A DNA stretch of 64,000 nucleotides, from IMG/VR virus record IMGVR_UViG_3300025072_002799, positions 1 through 64,000 of that record. One strand, written 5' to 3'. Numbering within the stretch: the stretch's first letter is position 1; each line of letters starts with the position of its first letter. Shown here piece after piece: positions 41,307 to 49,657 of the stretch. The DNA is from a virus. The notes beneath the pieces are model-generated. The model worked only from the letters and a program-made list of their open reading frames with translations, was not told where the DNA came from and did no database searches. The position numbers were made by a program, and so were the translations under genes.

Positions 41307-42296
41307 ATGTTAAGTCAAAGACAAGAAGAAATTATTACTGGGTCACTGCTAGGAGATGGAACTATATGGACAAATTTTGTTGATCCACTAATGAAATTTC
41401 AATTGTCACAATCTAAAAAAGATTATGTGGGAGTGGATAAAAAACAATACATGGGCTGGTTTGTTTCAGAATTTATGGAAATAGGATGTTCCGTTAGACC
41501 AAAAAAAGTATACCCTGGTGGTGTAATAAAAGACAAAAACAAGGAATATCATCAATATGTATTCACGACAAAATGCAATGAGTTTTGGTGCAATTTAGAG
41601 AAAGAATGGTATGTTCCTAGAGGTGATCATTGGTTTTTCAAAAGAAGAAAAATTGTTCCCAATAACATTAAATTAACACCATTGACTCTATGCATATGGC
41701 ACATGGAAGATGGATCAAGTGACGCAAAAAGTGCCAATATGACGTTAGAGACTCAAAGTTTTACGGAAATTGAAGTTGAATTTTTGATTGAAAAACTAAA
41801 ACAAGATCTTGGAATTGATGCAAATAAGAAGAAAGCAAGAAACGGACAGTTTAGAATTTACATTGGTCGTAATAATTATTTCAAATTCATTGAAATAATT
41901 AAGCCTTTTGTCGAATGGGACTGTTTTCAATACAAAATAGACACTGAAACGTATGATAAAAAGCCTCATCGTGGAGAAGATCATTCAATGTCTAAGCTGA
42001 ATGAAGAAAAAATTAAGAAGATGTTTGAATTGAGAAAACAAGGAATGGAACACAAAGATATAGCCAAACAATTCAACATTACACCTGCCAATGTATCGTT
42101 AATACTGTCTGGGGACAGATGGAGTCATTTAGGGATTGAGCCAATCAAGGTATTAAGAAAACCAAGATTGTCAAAAGAAGGTAAAAAAGAAATAATAAAA
42201 CTCCACGAACAAGGTCTTGAACAACTAGAAATATCAAAAATCATGGATTGTCATCAAACTACTGTATCCAGAACACTGAGTGGCAAGCATAAATAA
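41307..42296 (+). CDS. LAGLIDADG homing endonuclease with C-terminal helix-turn-helix repeats
   Basis: 329 aa. Two LAGLIDADG helices: IITGSLLGDGTIW at the N-terminus and LTLCIWHMEDGSSD near residue 135. The C-terminus has two helix-turn-helix units (HKDIAKQFNITPANVSLILSG and LEISKIMDCHQTTVSRTLSG) of the kind attached to homing nucleases for target reading. Free-standing between virion genes, with its own promoter; it interrupts neither neighbour. Expected to cleave an allele lacking the insertion and so spread itself. Confidence 0.85.
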   Translation: MLSQRQEEIITGSLLGDGTIWTNFVDPLMKFQLSQSKKDYVGVDKKQYMGWFVSEFMEIGCSVRPKKVYPGGVIKDKNKEYHQYVFTTKCNEFWCNLEKEWYVPRGDHWFFKRRKIVPNNIKLTPLTLCIWHMEDGSSDAKSANMTLETQSFTEIEVEFLIEKLKQDLGIDANKKKARNGQFRIYIGRNNYFKFIEIIKPFVEWDCFQYKIDTETYDKKPHRGEDHSMSKLNEEKIKKMFELRKQGMEHKDIAKQFNITPANVSLILSGDRWSHLGIEPIKVLRKPRLSKEGKKEIIKLHEQGLEQLEISKIMDCHQTTVSRTLSGKHK

Positions 42297-42317
42297 TGTT
42301 CAAGGAGAAACAGCACA

Positions 42318-43127
42318 ATGCCTAATATTGAATCAGTACCACAAGTATATTACGAACCGCTCCACGTATACCATTATGAATTTGACAATTTGCCTTTGCG
42401 CAACATCATATTCAGACAGCAAATTATAAATAGTGCTCTAGACCTGCAAATATCAGATATGTCAGCAGCTAGAGGCGATGCGGGCACATTAGAGAATCGT
42501 CTTGCACAATCTCTTAACGATTCAGGGCAATTAAAAGATACTGCCATTGATTTAGCTTTGCACAACATTGCAAGCCATACAGATGGAAGCATTGATATAA
42601 GTGGAACTCCTGTCAGCTTCGTTAGGATGCTTGATGACGAAAGAGACAAGCTTGCACTTATTACAGATGAAGCAACAAATTTTTCATTGAGATTTGAAAC
42701 TGTCGGTCCTAGTTTGACCCCAGTTACATTTGATGATGGCATTTTGCCAATTGAAGATTCCAGCACGGTTACGTGGAGGTTGGATTCAGGTGGTTCGATT
42801 TTAGCTGATATGGTTTTTCCAACTTCAGCCGCACACCAGCATGTTTACGATGCTGAAGCAATAAGTGCGAGTCTTTCCTCCCCTGATTATACTAATTATA
42901 AGTCAACCTCAATTTCAACAGCATACGTAGAGGACAGCCTTCGGGTTTACATAAATGGATCACGTTTGAGTCAGGACGAGTTAATTTACGCTCCTGGCCC
43001 CACACCAACAGACGATTTCGTTCTTATTGGCTACACGGAAAGCCCTTCAGCAGGAACGTTCGTTCTAACCACAGCTATTACGGCTAGTGACGTGATTCGA
43101 ATTGATTTTGATATAGCTTTAGCATGA
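42318..43127 (+). CDS. Virion (fibre or neck-like) structural protein (269 aa)
   Basis: Good AAGGAG site. A helical region LENRLAQSLNDSGQLKDTAIDLALHNIASHTDG is followed by beta-rich repeats and a C-terminal domain ending FVLTTAITASDVIRIDFDIALA, a usual structure of phage fibre or fibre-connector proteins. Possible ATAAATA late-promoter motif 22 bases upstream (42289-42295). Function not known. Confidence 0.5.
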   Translation: MPNIESVPQVYYEPLHVYHYEFDNLPLRNIIFRQQIINSALDLQISDMSAARGDAGTLENRLAQSLNDSGQLKDTAIDLALHNIASHTDGSIDISGTPVSFVRMLDDERDKLALITDEATNFSLRFETVGPSLTPVTFDDGILPIEDSSTVTWRLDSGGSILADMVFPTSAAHQHVYDAEAISASLSSPDYTNYKSTSISTAYVEDSLRVYINGSRLSQDELIYAPGPTPTDDFVLIGYTESPSAGTFVLTTAITASDVIRIDFDIALA

Positions 43128-43660
43128 TTTTTTATCCCAAAGACCTGGATGCAGGCTTTGTGATACTTTGCTTAGACGGGAATTCTGGTTATTTAGAACA
43201 TACCCTGAAATCTATACGATTTAGGTATGGAGATATTCCCTGCATTGCAATAGTGGAACAAGGGACATCCAAAAAACAAATAAAAAGAATGGAAGAACTG
43301 TGCCCAATTTATAGGGGCAAAAACACTGTAACTTCCTTAATCAATACCGGAATGAGAAACAGCGACAATGGATGGAATATGTTCCTTGTTGCTGGCGTCT
43401 GGCTAGGCGGAACTGAAATTAAAAGGATGTCTATTTTTGTGGAAAGCGAAAAAGACATTCTTTTCCCAGTAATTGACAAAGCGTTTAATTGGGAAAACTC
43501 TACCTTAAATGGGCTTTTGATGCACAAGACTTCTTTCAAAGAAGTTGGTCCATTTATAGACAACAATACTCCTTTAGATATGTGCAAGTTTATTTGGGGA
43601 GTGGAAGCTGAACAGCGAGGATGTAAATTTAAGTCCGTATTAGGACCTAAAATAATTTAG
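43124..43660 (+). CDS. Glycosyltransferase-like fold protein (178 aa)
   Basis: ATGA overlap with the preceding gene. The layout GFVILCLDGNSGYLEHTLKSIRFRYGDIPCIAIVEQG resembles the first half of GT-A transferases, but the DxD motif is missing and the protein is short. It may be a degenerate glycosyltransferase fold used structurally. Similar small transferase-like genes occur elsewhere in the fibre region (51727, 53355). Confidence 0.4.
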   Translation: MIFYPKDLDAGFVILCLDGNSGYLEHTLKSIRFRYGDIPCIAIVEQGTSKKQIKRMEELCPIYRGKNTVTSLINTGMRNSDNGWNMFLVAGVWLGGTEIKRMSIFVESEKDILFPVIDKAFNWENSTLNGLLMHKTSFKEVGPFIDNNTPLDMCKFIWGVEAEQRGCKFKSVLGPKII

Positions 43661-43671
43661 GAATAAATAAT

Positions 43672-44250
43672 ATGATTAATGAGTTTTTTAACTATCTGTT
43701 TAAAAACAACGATGATATAAATGAATCGCACAAAGATGCTGTTGAGTGCAAAAAAACTGGGATGGGAATTGGCGTACTTCCTGGTCCAGTTGAACGCAAG
43801 CACAGACACAGATGGACCTATACATGGCTTGACAAAGAAACCAAAGAACAAATTGTGTCTCCACAATTTGTTGAATTAACCGCAAGACCAAGCATGCGAT
43901 TTGAAGAAACAGAACTTAATTATTTGTCAGACAAATCAGAAAAATCATGGGTTCCTGGCAAAGCAACTTGGGACAAATTGACAATCAAGTACATAAACTG
44001 CGACAATGAATTGCAGGATGGTTTAAACGATGTATTTAATGAATGTTTTTATCCCGCCAATGATACATCAATGAAAACTCACGAAGGGTCATTACAATTA
44101 TGGGATAACGGTGGAAACCTACTTGAATCTTGGAAATTAAAAAATGCATTCCCTCAGGATATTTCATGGGAATTCAACATGGAAATTGGAAGTGTAGAAG
44201 TCGGAATTAGATTTAGTGACTCAGAATACAAAGCAGGTAATGATGAATAA
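43672..44250 (+). CDS. Tail tube-like protein, copy 1
   Basis: 192 aa. The core has RHRWTYTWLDKETKEQ, VELTARPSMRFEETELNYLS, WVPGKATWDKLTIKYI and LLESWKLKNAFPQDI, the pattern of T4 gp19-type tube proteins in large phages. A homologous gene follows at once. Which, if either, is the major tube protein is unclear, since the main tube gene may lie outside. Confidence 0.55.
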   Translation: MINEFFNYLFKNNDDINESHKDAVECKKTGMGIGVLPGPVERKHRHRWTYTWLDKETKEQIVSPQFVELTARPSMRFEETELNYLSDKSEKSWVPGKATWDKLTIKYINCDNELQDGLNDVFNECFYPANDTSMKTHEGSLQLWDNGGNLLESWKLKNAFPQDISWEFNMEIGSVEVGIRFSDSEYKAGNDE

Positions 44251-44749
44251 TTTAAAAAATTATTGGCTATCGCATAAACTAAAAAATCCTAAAATACATC
44301 TTGGAATAATGACAACAAATGAAGTGAGATTCACAAGAAAGTTTAGATGGACTTATACATGGTTGGACAATGAAACTAAAGAAGAAATTGCAAAGGCTAG
44401 ATTTGTTAAATTAGATTCAAGACCTAATGTGAACTTTGAAGAAACAGAAATTAATTTTTTGTCAAACAAAACATGGATTCCAGGCAAAGCTAAGTGGAAA
44501 CCATTGGAATCCATCACTGTGACATACTTTGAAGGCATGGAAGATCTGTACGATCAATTTGAATACCTGCGATCAGAGCCAAAAAAGCATGAGGGATTGT
44601 TGCAATTATGGGATGGATGTGGAGGTCTTATTGAATCTTGGACGTTAAAAAATGCATTTCCATCATGCATTAATGGAGATCTTGATTATGTTGATATAAC
44701 AATTAAATATTTAGAATTACACTACAAGGCAGGTAATGATGAAAATTGA
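44240..44749 (+). CDS. Tail tube-like protein, copy 2
   Basis: The start is at ATG 44240 or 44243, overlapping copy 1 (AATGATGAATAA). It aligns with copy 1 throughout: KFRWTYTWLDNETKEE, VKLDSRPNVNFEETEINFLS, WIPGKAKWKPLESITVTYF, LIESWTLKNAFPSCI. Both end YKAGNDE, and the DNA at both gene ends is near-identical, showing a tandem duplication. Confidence 0.55.
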   Translation: MMNNLKNYWLSHKLKNPKIHLGIMTTNEVRFTRKFRWTYTWLDNETKEEIAKARFVKLDSRPNVNFEETEINFLSNKTWIPGKAKWKPLESITVTYFEGMEDLYDQFEYLRSEPKKHEGLLQLWDGCGGLIESWTLKNAFPSCINGDLDYVDITIKYLELHYKAGNDEN

Positions 44750-45077
44750 AACTAGAAGCAGTCACGGTCTAAAAGCGGAAATGACCGATGGCGTCACTGC
44801 AACGAATAATGATTACGAACAAAGAATAAGAGAAATTGCTGAATTGCTGTACAATGTCAGTCATGACATACACGATCATTCGGTTAGAGCTATATGGGAA
44901 GATGATTCCTGGGCTAAGACTGATAGCGTAATTCAAAATGGAATACGAGGGACGTTTTATGATAAAGCATTAAAGATGTGTGCGCATTATGAGACAAATG
45001 CAGAAATCAAACACATGGTAAGATTTTTAAATGAGGTAAATCCAAAGACTTTAAGACAACTAATTGAAGAACTTTAA
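44736..45077 (+). CDS. Hypothetical protein (113 aa)
   Basis: Overlaps the previous gene by 14 bases. Helical, acidic protein with AELLYNVSHDIHDHSVRAIWEDDSW and TNAEIKHMVRFLNEVNPKTLRQLIEEL. Possibly a tail-assembly factor by position. No family recognised. Confidence 0.45.
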   Translation: MMKIETRSSHGLKAEMTDGVTATNNDYEQRIREIAELLYNVSHDIHDHSVRAIWEDDSWAKTDSVIQNGIRGTFYDKALKMCAHYETNAEIKHMVRFLNEVNPKTLRQLIEEL

Positions 45078-45598
45078 ATTCTTCCGCACACTAGATCCCA
45101 TCTATCGTGAAGACCTTCATCGTTATTGTTAACTGAGTCCAAATAGTCGTATAAGCAATCCCAGCTAGAAAACATGAATTCAAGTGGTATGAATCCAAAA
45201 TACCACAAAGGCAAATAAGCAATGTCATCATTTGTTATAAGCAATGTTGGTTTTTTTGAGTCGTTGCTATTTATAATTTCATGATGAGTTCCAGTTGTAG
45301 GCATCTTATATGGAAGATAGGCAATTATAAAATCGCTTTTATCAACAACATCTAGGTCTTTTCTAACGAAGTCTCTAGCTATTTTTGATATTGTTTTATG
45401 ATCTTTTTCCTTTCTAGCCTTGTCTAACGATGGAACCCACTGCTGTTTTGGGTCATCAAAGGGATCAAATACATCAATTTTAAATCTATCATTTAAAACC
45501 TCTTTTGGCTCAATCCTCCAATTTACAACACTTTCTCCATCATGTTCAATTGCACCGCTAAGATAACATTTAGTTCCTTCAAGTGGTTTTTTATTCAT
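45074..45598 (-). CDS. Nucleoside 2-deoxyribosyltransferase-like protein
   Basis: 174 aa on the minus strand with AGAGGAG ahead of the start. KCYLSGAIEHDGESVVNWR, VRKDLDVVDKSDFIIAYLP and PTTGTHHEI match the nucleoside deoxyribosyltransferase-like fold. It may act in nucleotide salvage or on modified bases. It converges tail to tail with the gene at 44736-45077 (overlap of four bases) and interrupts the late operon. Confidence 0.65.
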   Translation of the reverse strand: MNKKPLEGTKCYLSGAIEHDGESVVNWRIEPKEVLNDRFKIDVFDPFDDPKQQWVPSLDKARKEKDHKTISKIARDFVRKDLDVVDKSDFIIAYLPYKMPTTGTHHEIINSNDSKKPTLLITNDDIAYLPLWYFGFIPLEFMFSSWDCLYDYLDSVNNNDEGLHDRWDLVCGRI

Positions 45599-45656
45599 GT
45601 TATACTCCTCTTTACTCTATTAAATAACACTCATATTATCGTATAAAGGACGCAAA

Positions 45657-46358
45657 ATGTCAACAGAATTACAGAAAGCGGAAGATTTTTTAAAACAAGT
45701 AAATCTTCCAGACCGTCACAGCTATTTTCAACTAAGATATTTCGTAATCGGAAAAGAACCGACGATGCAAGGCAAGATGTGGCAATGCCTTAGGGAAATC
45801 AGGTCCAGAAAAGACGCATTGGAAAATATAGTCTGGGAAGAGGAAGAATTGAAGGATAATAAGGAATTGTCAGAAATTCAAATTAAAAAAATAGAACGTG
45901 CAACAGAACTTGCAGTCGATGAATTGGACGTAAAAGAGGGAGATATTCAAATTCGCAAAATTAAAAGACAACTTAAAAGCACCGAAAAAAAGGCTGAGGA
46001 GCTTGTCAGAAGGAAGAAAAACACCGAAGAAGAACTTAATTTCTTCGTTCAATCATTAGAAACCCTGATGAAAACAGAAAATTTAAAGTCTTATGATGAT
46101 TTAGAGGCTCAAACTGAGTATTGGGGTGCCAAACTGTCACAAAAATTGAACTTAGGCAATTTGTTGGGTGGAAAGCTTGATGTGGAACTAGTAGATACAG
46201 TATTGGCTCTACCAGATACGTCTCCAATTAAAAAAGAAGTCGTATATATGATAGAGAACATTCAAAACAGACTACTTGAAGAAAAAGCTGACAGTGAGGC
46301 TATGCTAAGAACCTCAAAAGAAGCCGAGAAAAACGCTAAAGCTTTAACGGAGGATTAA
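45657..46358 (+). CDS. Coiled-coil assembly protein (233 aa)
   Basis: A charged, strongly helical protein: long coiled coil at residues ~45-130 (IKRQLKSTEKKAEELVRRKKNTEEELNFF) and a second at the end. It starts a new late transcription block after the minus-strand gene and overlaps the first fibre gene by one base. It could be a fibre chaperone. Confidence 0.5.
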   Translation: MSTELQKAEDFLKQVNLPDRHSYFQLRYFVIGKEPTMQGKMWQCLREIRSRKDALENIVWEEEELKDNKELSEIQIKKIERATELAVDELDVKEGDIQIRKIKRQLKSTEKKAEELVRRKKNTEEELNFFVQSLETLMKTENLKSYDDLEAQTEYWGAKLSQKLNLGNLLGGKLDVELVDTVLALPDTSPIKKEVVYMIENIQNRLLEEKADSEAMLRTSKEAEKNAKALTED

Positions 46359-47389
46359 TGACAAGAATTACAAGTCTTGATATTGGATATACAACTGGAG
46401 ATTTGTCGGTATATCCAGAGGCTATAGATTCTGTTGAGCAACTGTATGAAGCTCAAAACAATGCTGAAACAAAGCTGACAAATACGTTGACGTATGCCAG
46501 TCGTATTATCATTGTTGATGATACGACTGGCTTCCCTGATAAAGGCATATTGCGAGTAGGACCACCTGCTGGAACGCCTGGATCTCCAGAATTGATTTAT
46601 TATGGATCTAAAACATCATCAACATTTTTGAATCTGGTAAGAGGATACGCAGGATCTCAGCAAAACAAATGGCCTGCACAAAGTGATGTGGGGAATCCAG
46701 TTAACGCAGAACATCACAATGCTGCTAAAGATGCAATTCTAAATATACAAGCAAATCTTGGCATTGAAGAATCGGTTGCCACTCTTCCAACAGAAACGGG
46801 ACCTTTGAATGGAATATTGAAGGAAGTAGAAAACAAATTTCTATCTCCACGAGCTTTATTTAGAGCGACATATTTAGTTGGAGAGCCACCATTGACAGTG
46901 ACCTTTCAAAACATATCTACTGGGGACATTATTCGTTCTCTTTGGAACTTTGGTGATGGCGCAACATCAACAGACACAAATCCAACCCACACGTATACTG
47001 CTGTTGGATCATATACTGTTACGTTGGAAATAATCACATCTACAGGAGGAACTGGAACTTCTTCTAAATTCAACTACATAACTGTTGATGAAGAACATGG
47101 GTTTTCATTTTTTTACATTACGCCCTCAATAGGAGTATCTTCCGAAACTGCTACAGCCACCGCAACAAGTCCAACATCTTTTGAATTTGTTGATCAAACG
47201 GATGGTGATGTAGTTGCTAGGTTTTGGCTTTTTGGAGATGGAGAAAGTTTTGATCAAGATGACCCAAATGAACACACGGCAACTCACACTTATGCTATTC
47301 CTGGGACATACGAACCATCTGTATTGGTTCTTTTTAGCGACCAATCACTTCAAAGAATATTTTTACAAGAAACAATAACGGTTACTTAA
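46358..47389 (+). CDS. PKD-domain virion fibre protein 1
   Basis: 343 aa. Residues 1-165 hold an attachment-like module with IVDDTTGFPDKGILRVG, LIYYGSK, LVRGYAGSQQNKW and AEHHNAAKDAILNIQANLG. Two PKD beta-sandwiches follow (RSLWNFGDGATS at ~195; ARFWLFGDGESF at ~290). PKD domains on virions commonly bind host surface polymers. It shares its N-terminal module with the next two genes. Confidence 0.7.
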   Translation: MTRITSLDIGYTTGDLSVYPEAIDSVEQLYEAQNNAETKLTNTLTYASRIIIVDDTTGFPDKGILRVGPPAGTPGSPELIYYGSKTSSTFLNLVRGYAGSQQNKWPAQSDVGNPVNAEHHNAAKDAILNIQANLGIEESVATLPTETGPLNGILKEVENKFLSPRALFRATYLVGEPPLTVTFQNISTGDIIRSLWNFGDGATSTDTNPTHTYTAVGSYTVTLEIITSTGGTGTSSKFNYITVDEEHGFSFFYITPSIGVSSETATATATSPTSFEFVDQTDGDVVARFWLFGDGESFDQDDPNEHTATHTYAIPGTYEPSVLVLFSDQSLQRIFLQETITVT

Positions 47390-47390
47390 T

Positions 47391-49631
47391 ATGGCTGAAC
47401 CTACAGTAAGCAATTTCCCAACATCATTAGACAATGATGAAAATCTATATGTTGTTCACGACAGCTTAAGACTTAGATTGGCAGAAGATTACACTCCAGG
47501 GGACACAACTATAACCGTAGATTTGAACACGCTGGTTATGGAAAACTTTCCTGATTCAGGGCTGATAACATTGACAGATCAATGTAGCGATCTTGCCATA
47601 AGAGCAATATCCTTTCATTATACAGCGAGGACAGAAACTACATTTACTGGCGTTACTGTAAAAGAAGGGTTTACTGATGTAGCCAAACAAAAGAAAATAA
47701 CAAACGTAACAATGAATGTTATGGAAGATCACCATAACAATTTAAAAGACGCTCTCATAGCCGCTGAAGAGTTCATTGGAATAAAAGGAACTATAGACGG
47801 ATCTCCATTTGGCGACACAATGGAGGGGCGTATTAATTTTTTACATAAAATTGCCTTACGCCCCCATGCTTGGTTTTCCGTGAACAAAAGGGTTGGCGTC
47901 ATTCCTTTAGAAATAGAGTTTACGGACTTAAGTTTAAGGACTGCCACTGGATGTGAGGTTGGCACTGTATCATATATATTTGATTTTGGTGATGGAACGA
48001 CATCAACGACCTCTGTAGAGTTTCCGTCTACCACTGAAAGTACGCTTTCTGTAACTGATCTCAATGGAGGCACCGTAAGCAAGATATACGCCGCACCTGG
48101 GATTTACAATGCCTCCTTGACCGTTATAGACAACTTTGGAACAGATACGATTGTTTTCCCTAATTTAATTAACGCAAGGCTAGAGGCTCCCTCAGAGGCA
48201 AATATAATAATTGTTCCAACTACGCAACAGACATTAGAGGATGATGTTCTTAGAACTGCCTCTGACACTCTTATAAACATTCAGATTTTAGAAGGAACAG
48301 ATCCAGGCACTTCAGATCCAGAAAGAACATATTCTGGCGAAGAGGTGGATGGCAATGGAGATCCTTTAGATCCAATTACAGTTTACACTTGGGACTTGTC
48401 TGATGATTTAGAGCATGAAAACACGCAGAACACCTTCGCCTCTTATAGTGTTGGCGGACTGTATGACATTGCATTGAGAGCGGACACTCAATTCGGCGCA
48501 TATAGAATTACATCTGTAGATAGTTCTATTGATGTTGTTGAGAATTCTAATTTATGGGTATGGACAGCACCAAGTTCATCGTTGCCAAATACAGTCCAAG
48601 CATATGAAATGGGACTCATAAGCGAAAGCTTCAAAGTTGGATCTGGTCAAACAGTTTCTTTAGATAGAGATGATTCATTCTTAGATGGAACAAACAATGA
48701 AACGCAAGCAAAAAGAGAATTTAACAGGAATAATGGATTTGCTTCTAGGCAAACAACTGGTTCTAACAAGACAGGATCTACAACATTAATTTATAACGCA
48801 ACAGGACGTACAGATGCAGAGCCATCTACATCTGAGGAAGTTGCATTCTTTTCCTACAATGGATTTCTAGACTCTTACACATCAGAGTCTTCAATAACTA
48901 GACCTTGGAACTGGGCTACATTTTCTTCAACAAGCAATGCATATTTGTTTTCTGGAACTGAATCAGGATCAATACCAGCAAACACTGCACCAACAAATCA
49001 ATTAAGGGCAGCAATTGATTTATCGACACTCTCTGCTTCAAACATAACATTTACATCTGGAAGTTACTTAAATGGTGCGGAAGAACTTGAAGAATACGTA
49101 GCAACGTTTGAAGAAGGCACAGTTCCAGATGATGGATATTTTGGAGTTCACAGAACTGCGTGGAAGGGTACGACAGGATATTTGATAAGAAACTCTGGTG
49201 TTGGTTCGTTTTTTAGACTATTGAACTTTTATCAAACAGACGGTACATTTTCAGATAACTTCACTCAAATGACAAAATTAACCGATATGCTTGGAACAGT
49301 AAAGTTAGAAGGGCAACTTGTTGACTTATCAGAGGGTGTTTATTTTTTCAATAACTCTGGAGCGATTTCTGCATACAATACAACAGATCAATCATGGCAT
49401 ACTGGTGGGAATGTCAACTCGGCAGCATTTGTATCACTTCAAGACGCCACAATATCTGGGTTTAGTAGTGCAGAAAACACGCTTTTGGCTACATCAAACG
49501 GAGACAGACTTGCATATCTGAGTTTTGACTATAGCCCTTCTGCTATGACTAAATTTAATGAAGTTGATACAACATTCACATCATTGGTTTCTAGACCTAG
49601 TGGAGATCAATGGTTAATGGGTATTTACTAA
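47391..49631 (+). CDS. PKD-domain virion fibre protein 2
   Basis: 746 aa. The same N-terminal module appears (DTTITVDLNTL, EDHHNNLKDALIAAEEFIGIKG). A PKD domain (YIFDFGDGTTST) near 200 is followed by a long second part with YTWDLSDDLEHENTQNTFASYSVGG (PKD-like) and a C-terminal ~300-residue domain rich in Ser/Thr/Asn, probably receptor-binding. Begins one base after the previous stop. Confidence 0.7.
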   Translation: MAEPTVSNFPTSLDNDENLYVVHDSLRLRLAEDYTPGDTTITVDLNTLVMENFPDSGLITLTDQCSDLAIRAISFHYTARTETTFTGVTVKEGFTDVAKQKKITNVTMNVMEDHHNNLKDALIAAEEFIGIKGTIDGSPFGDTMEGRINFLHKIALRPHAWFSVNKRVGVIPLEIEFTDLSLRTATGCEVGTVSYIFDFGDGTTSTTSVEFPSTTESTLSVTDLNGGTVSKIYAAPGIYNASLTVIDNFGTDTIVFPNLINARLEAPSEANIIIVPTTQQTLEDDVLRTASDTLINIQILEGTDPGTSDPERTYSGEEVDGNGDPLDPITVYTWDLSDDLEHENTQNTFASYSVGGLYDIALRADTQFGAYRITSVDSSIDVVENSNLWVWTAPSSSLPNTVQAYEMGLISESFKVGSGQTVSLDRDDSFLDGTNNETQAKREFNRNNGFASRQTTGSNKTGSTTLIYNATGRTDAEPSTSEEVAFFSYNGFLDSYTSESSITRPWNWATFSSTSNAYLFSGTESGSIPANTAPTNQLRAAIDLSTLSASNITFTSGSYLNGAEELEEYVATFEEGTVPDDGYFGVHRTAWKGTTGYLIRNSGVGSFFRLLNFYQTDGTFSDNFTQMTKLTDMLGTVKLEGQLVDLSEGVYFFNNSGAISAYNTTDQSWHTGGNVNSAAFVSLQDATISGFSSAENTLLATSNGDRLAYLSFDYSPSAMTKFNEVDTTFTSLVSRPSGDQWLMGIY

Positions 49632-49657
49632 AATTGATGGAGAATCATAAATAAAGT

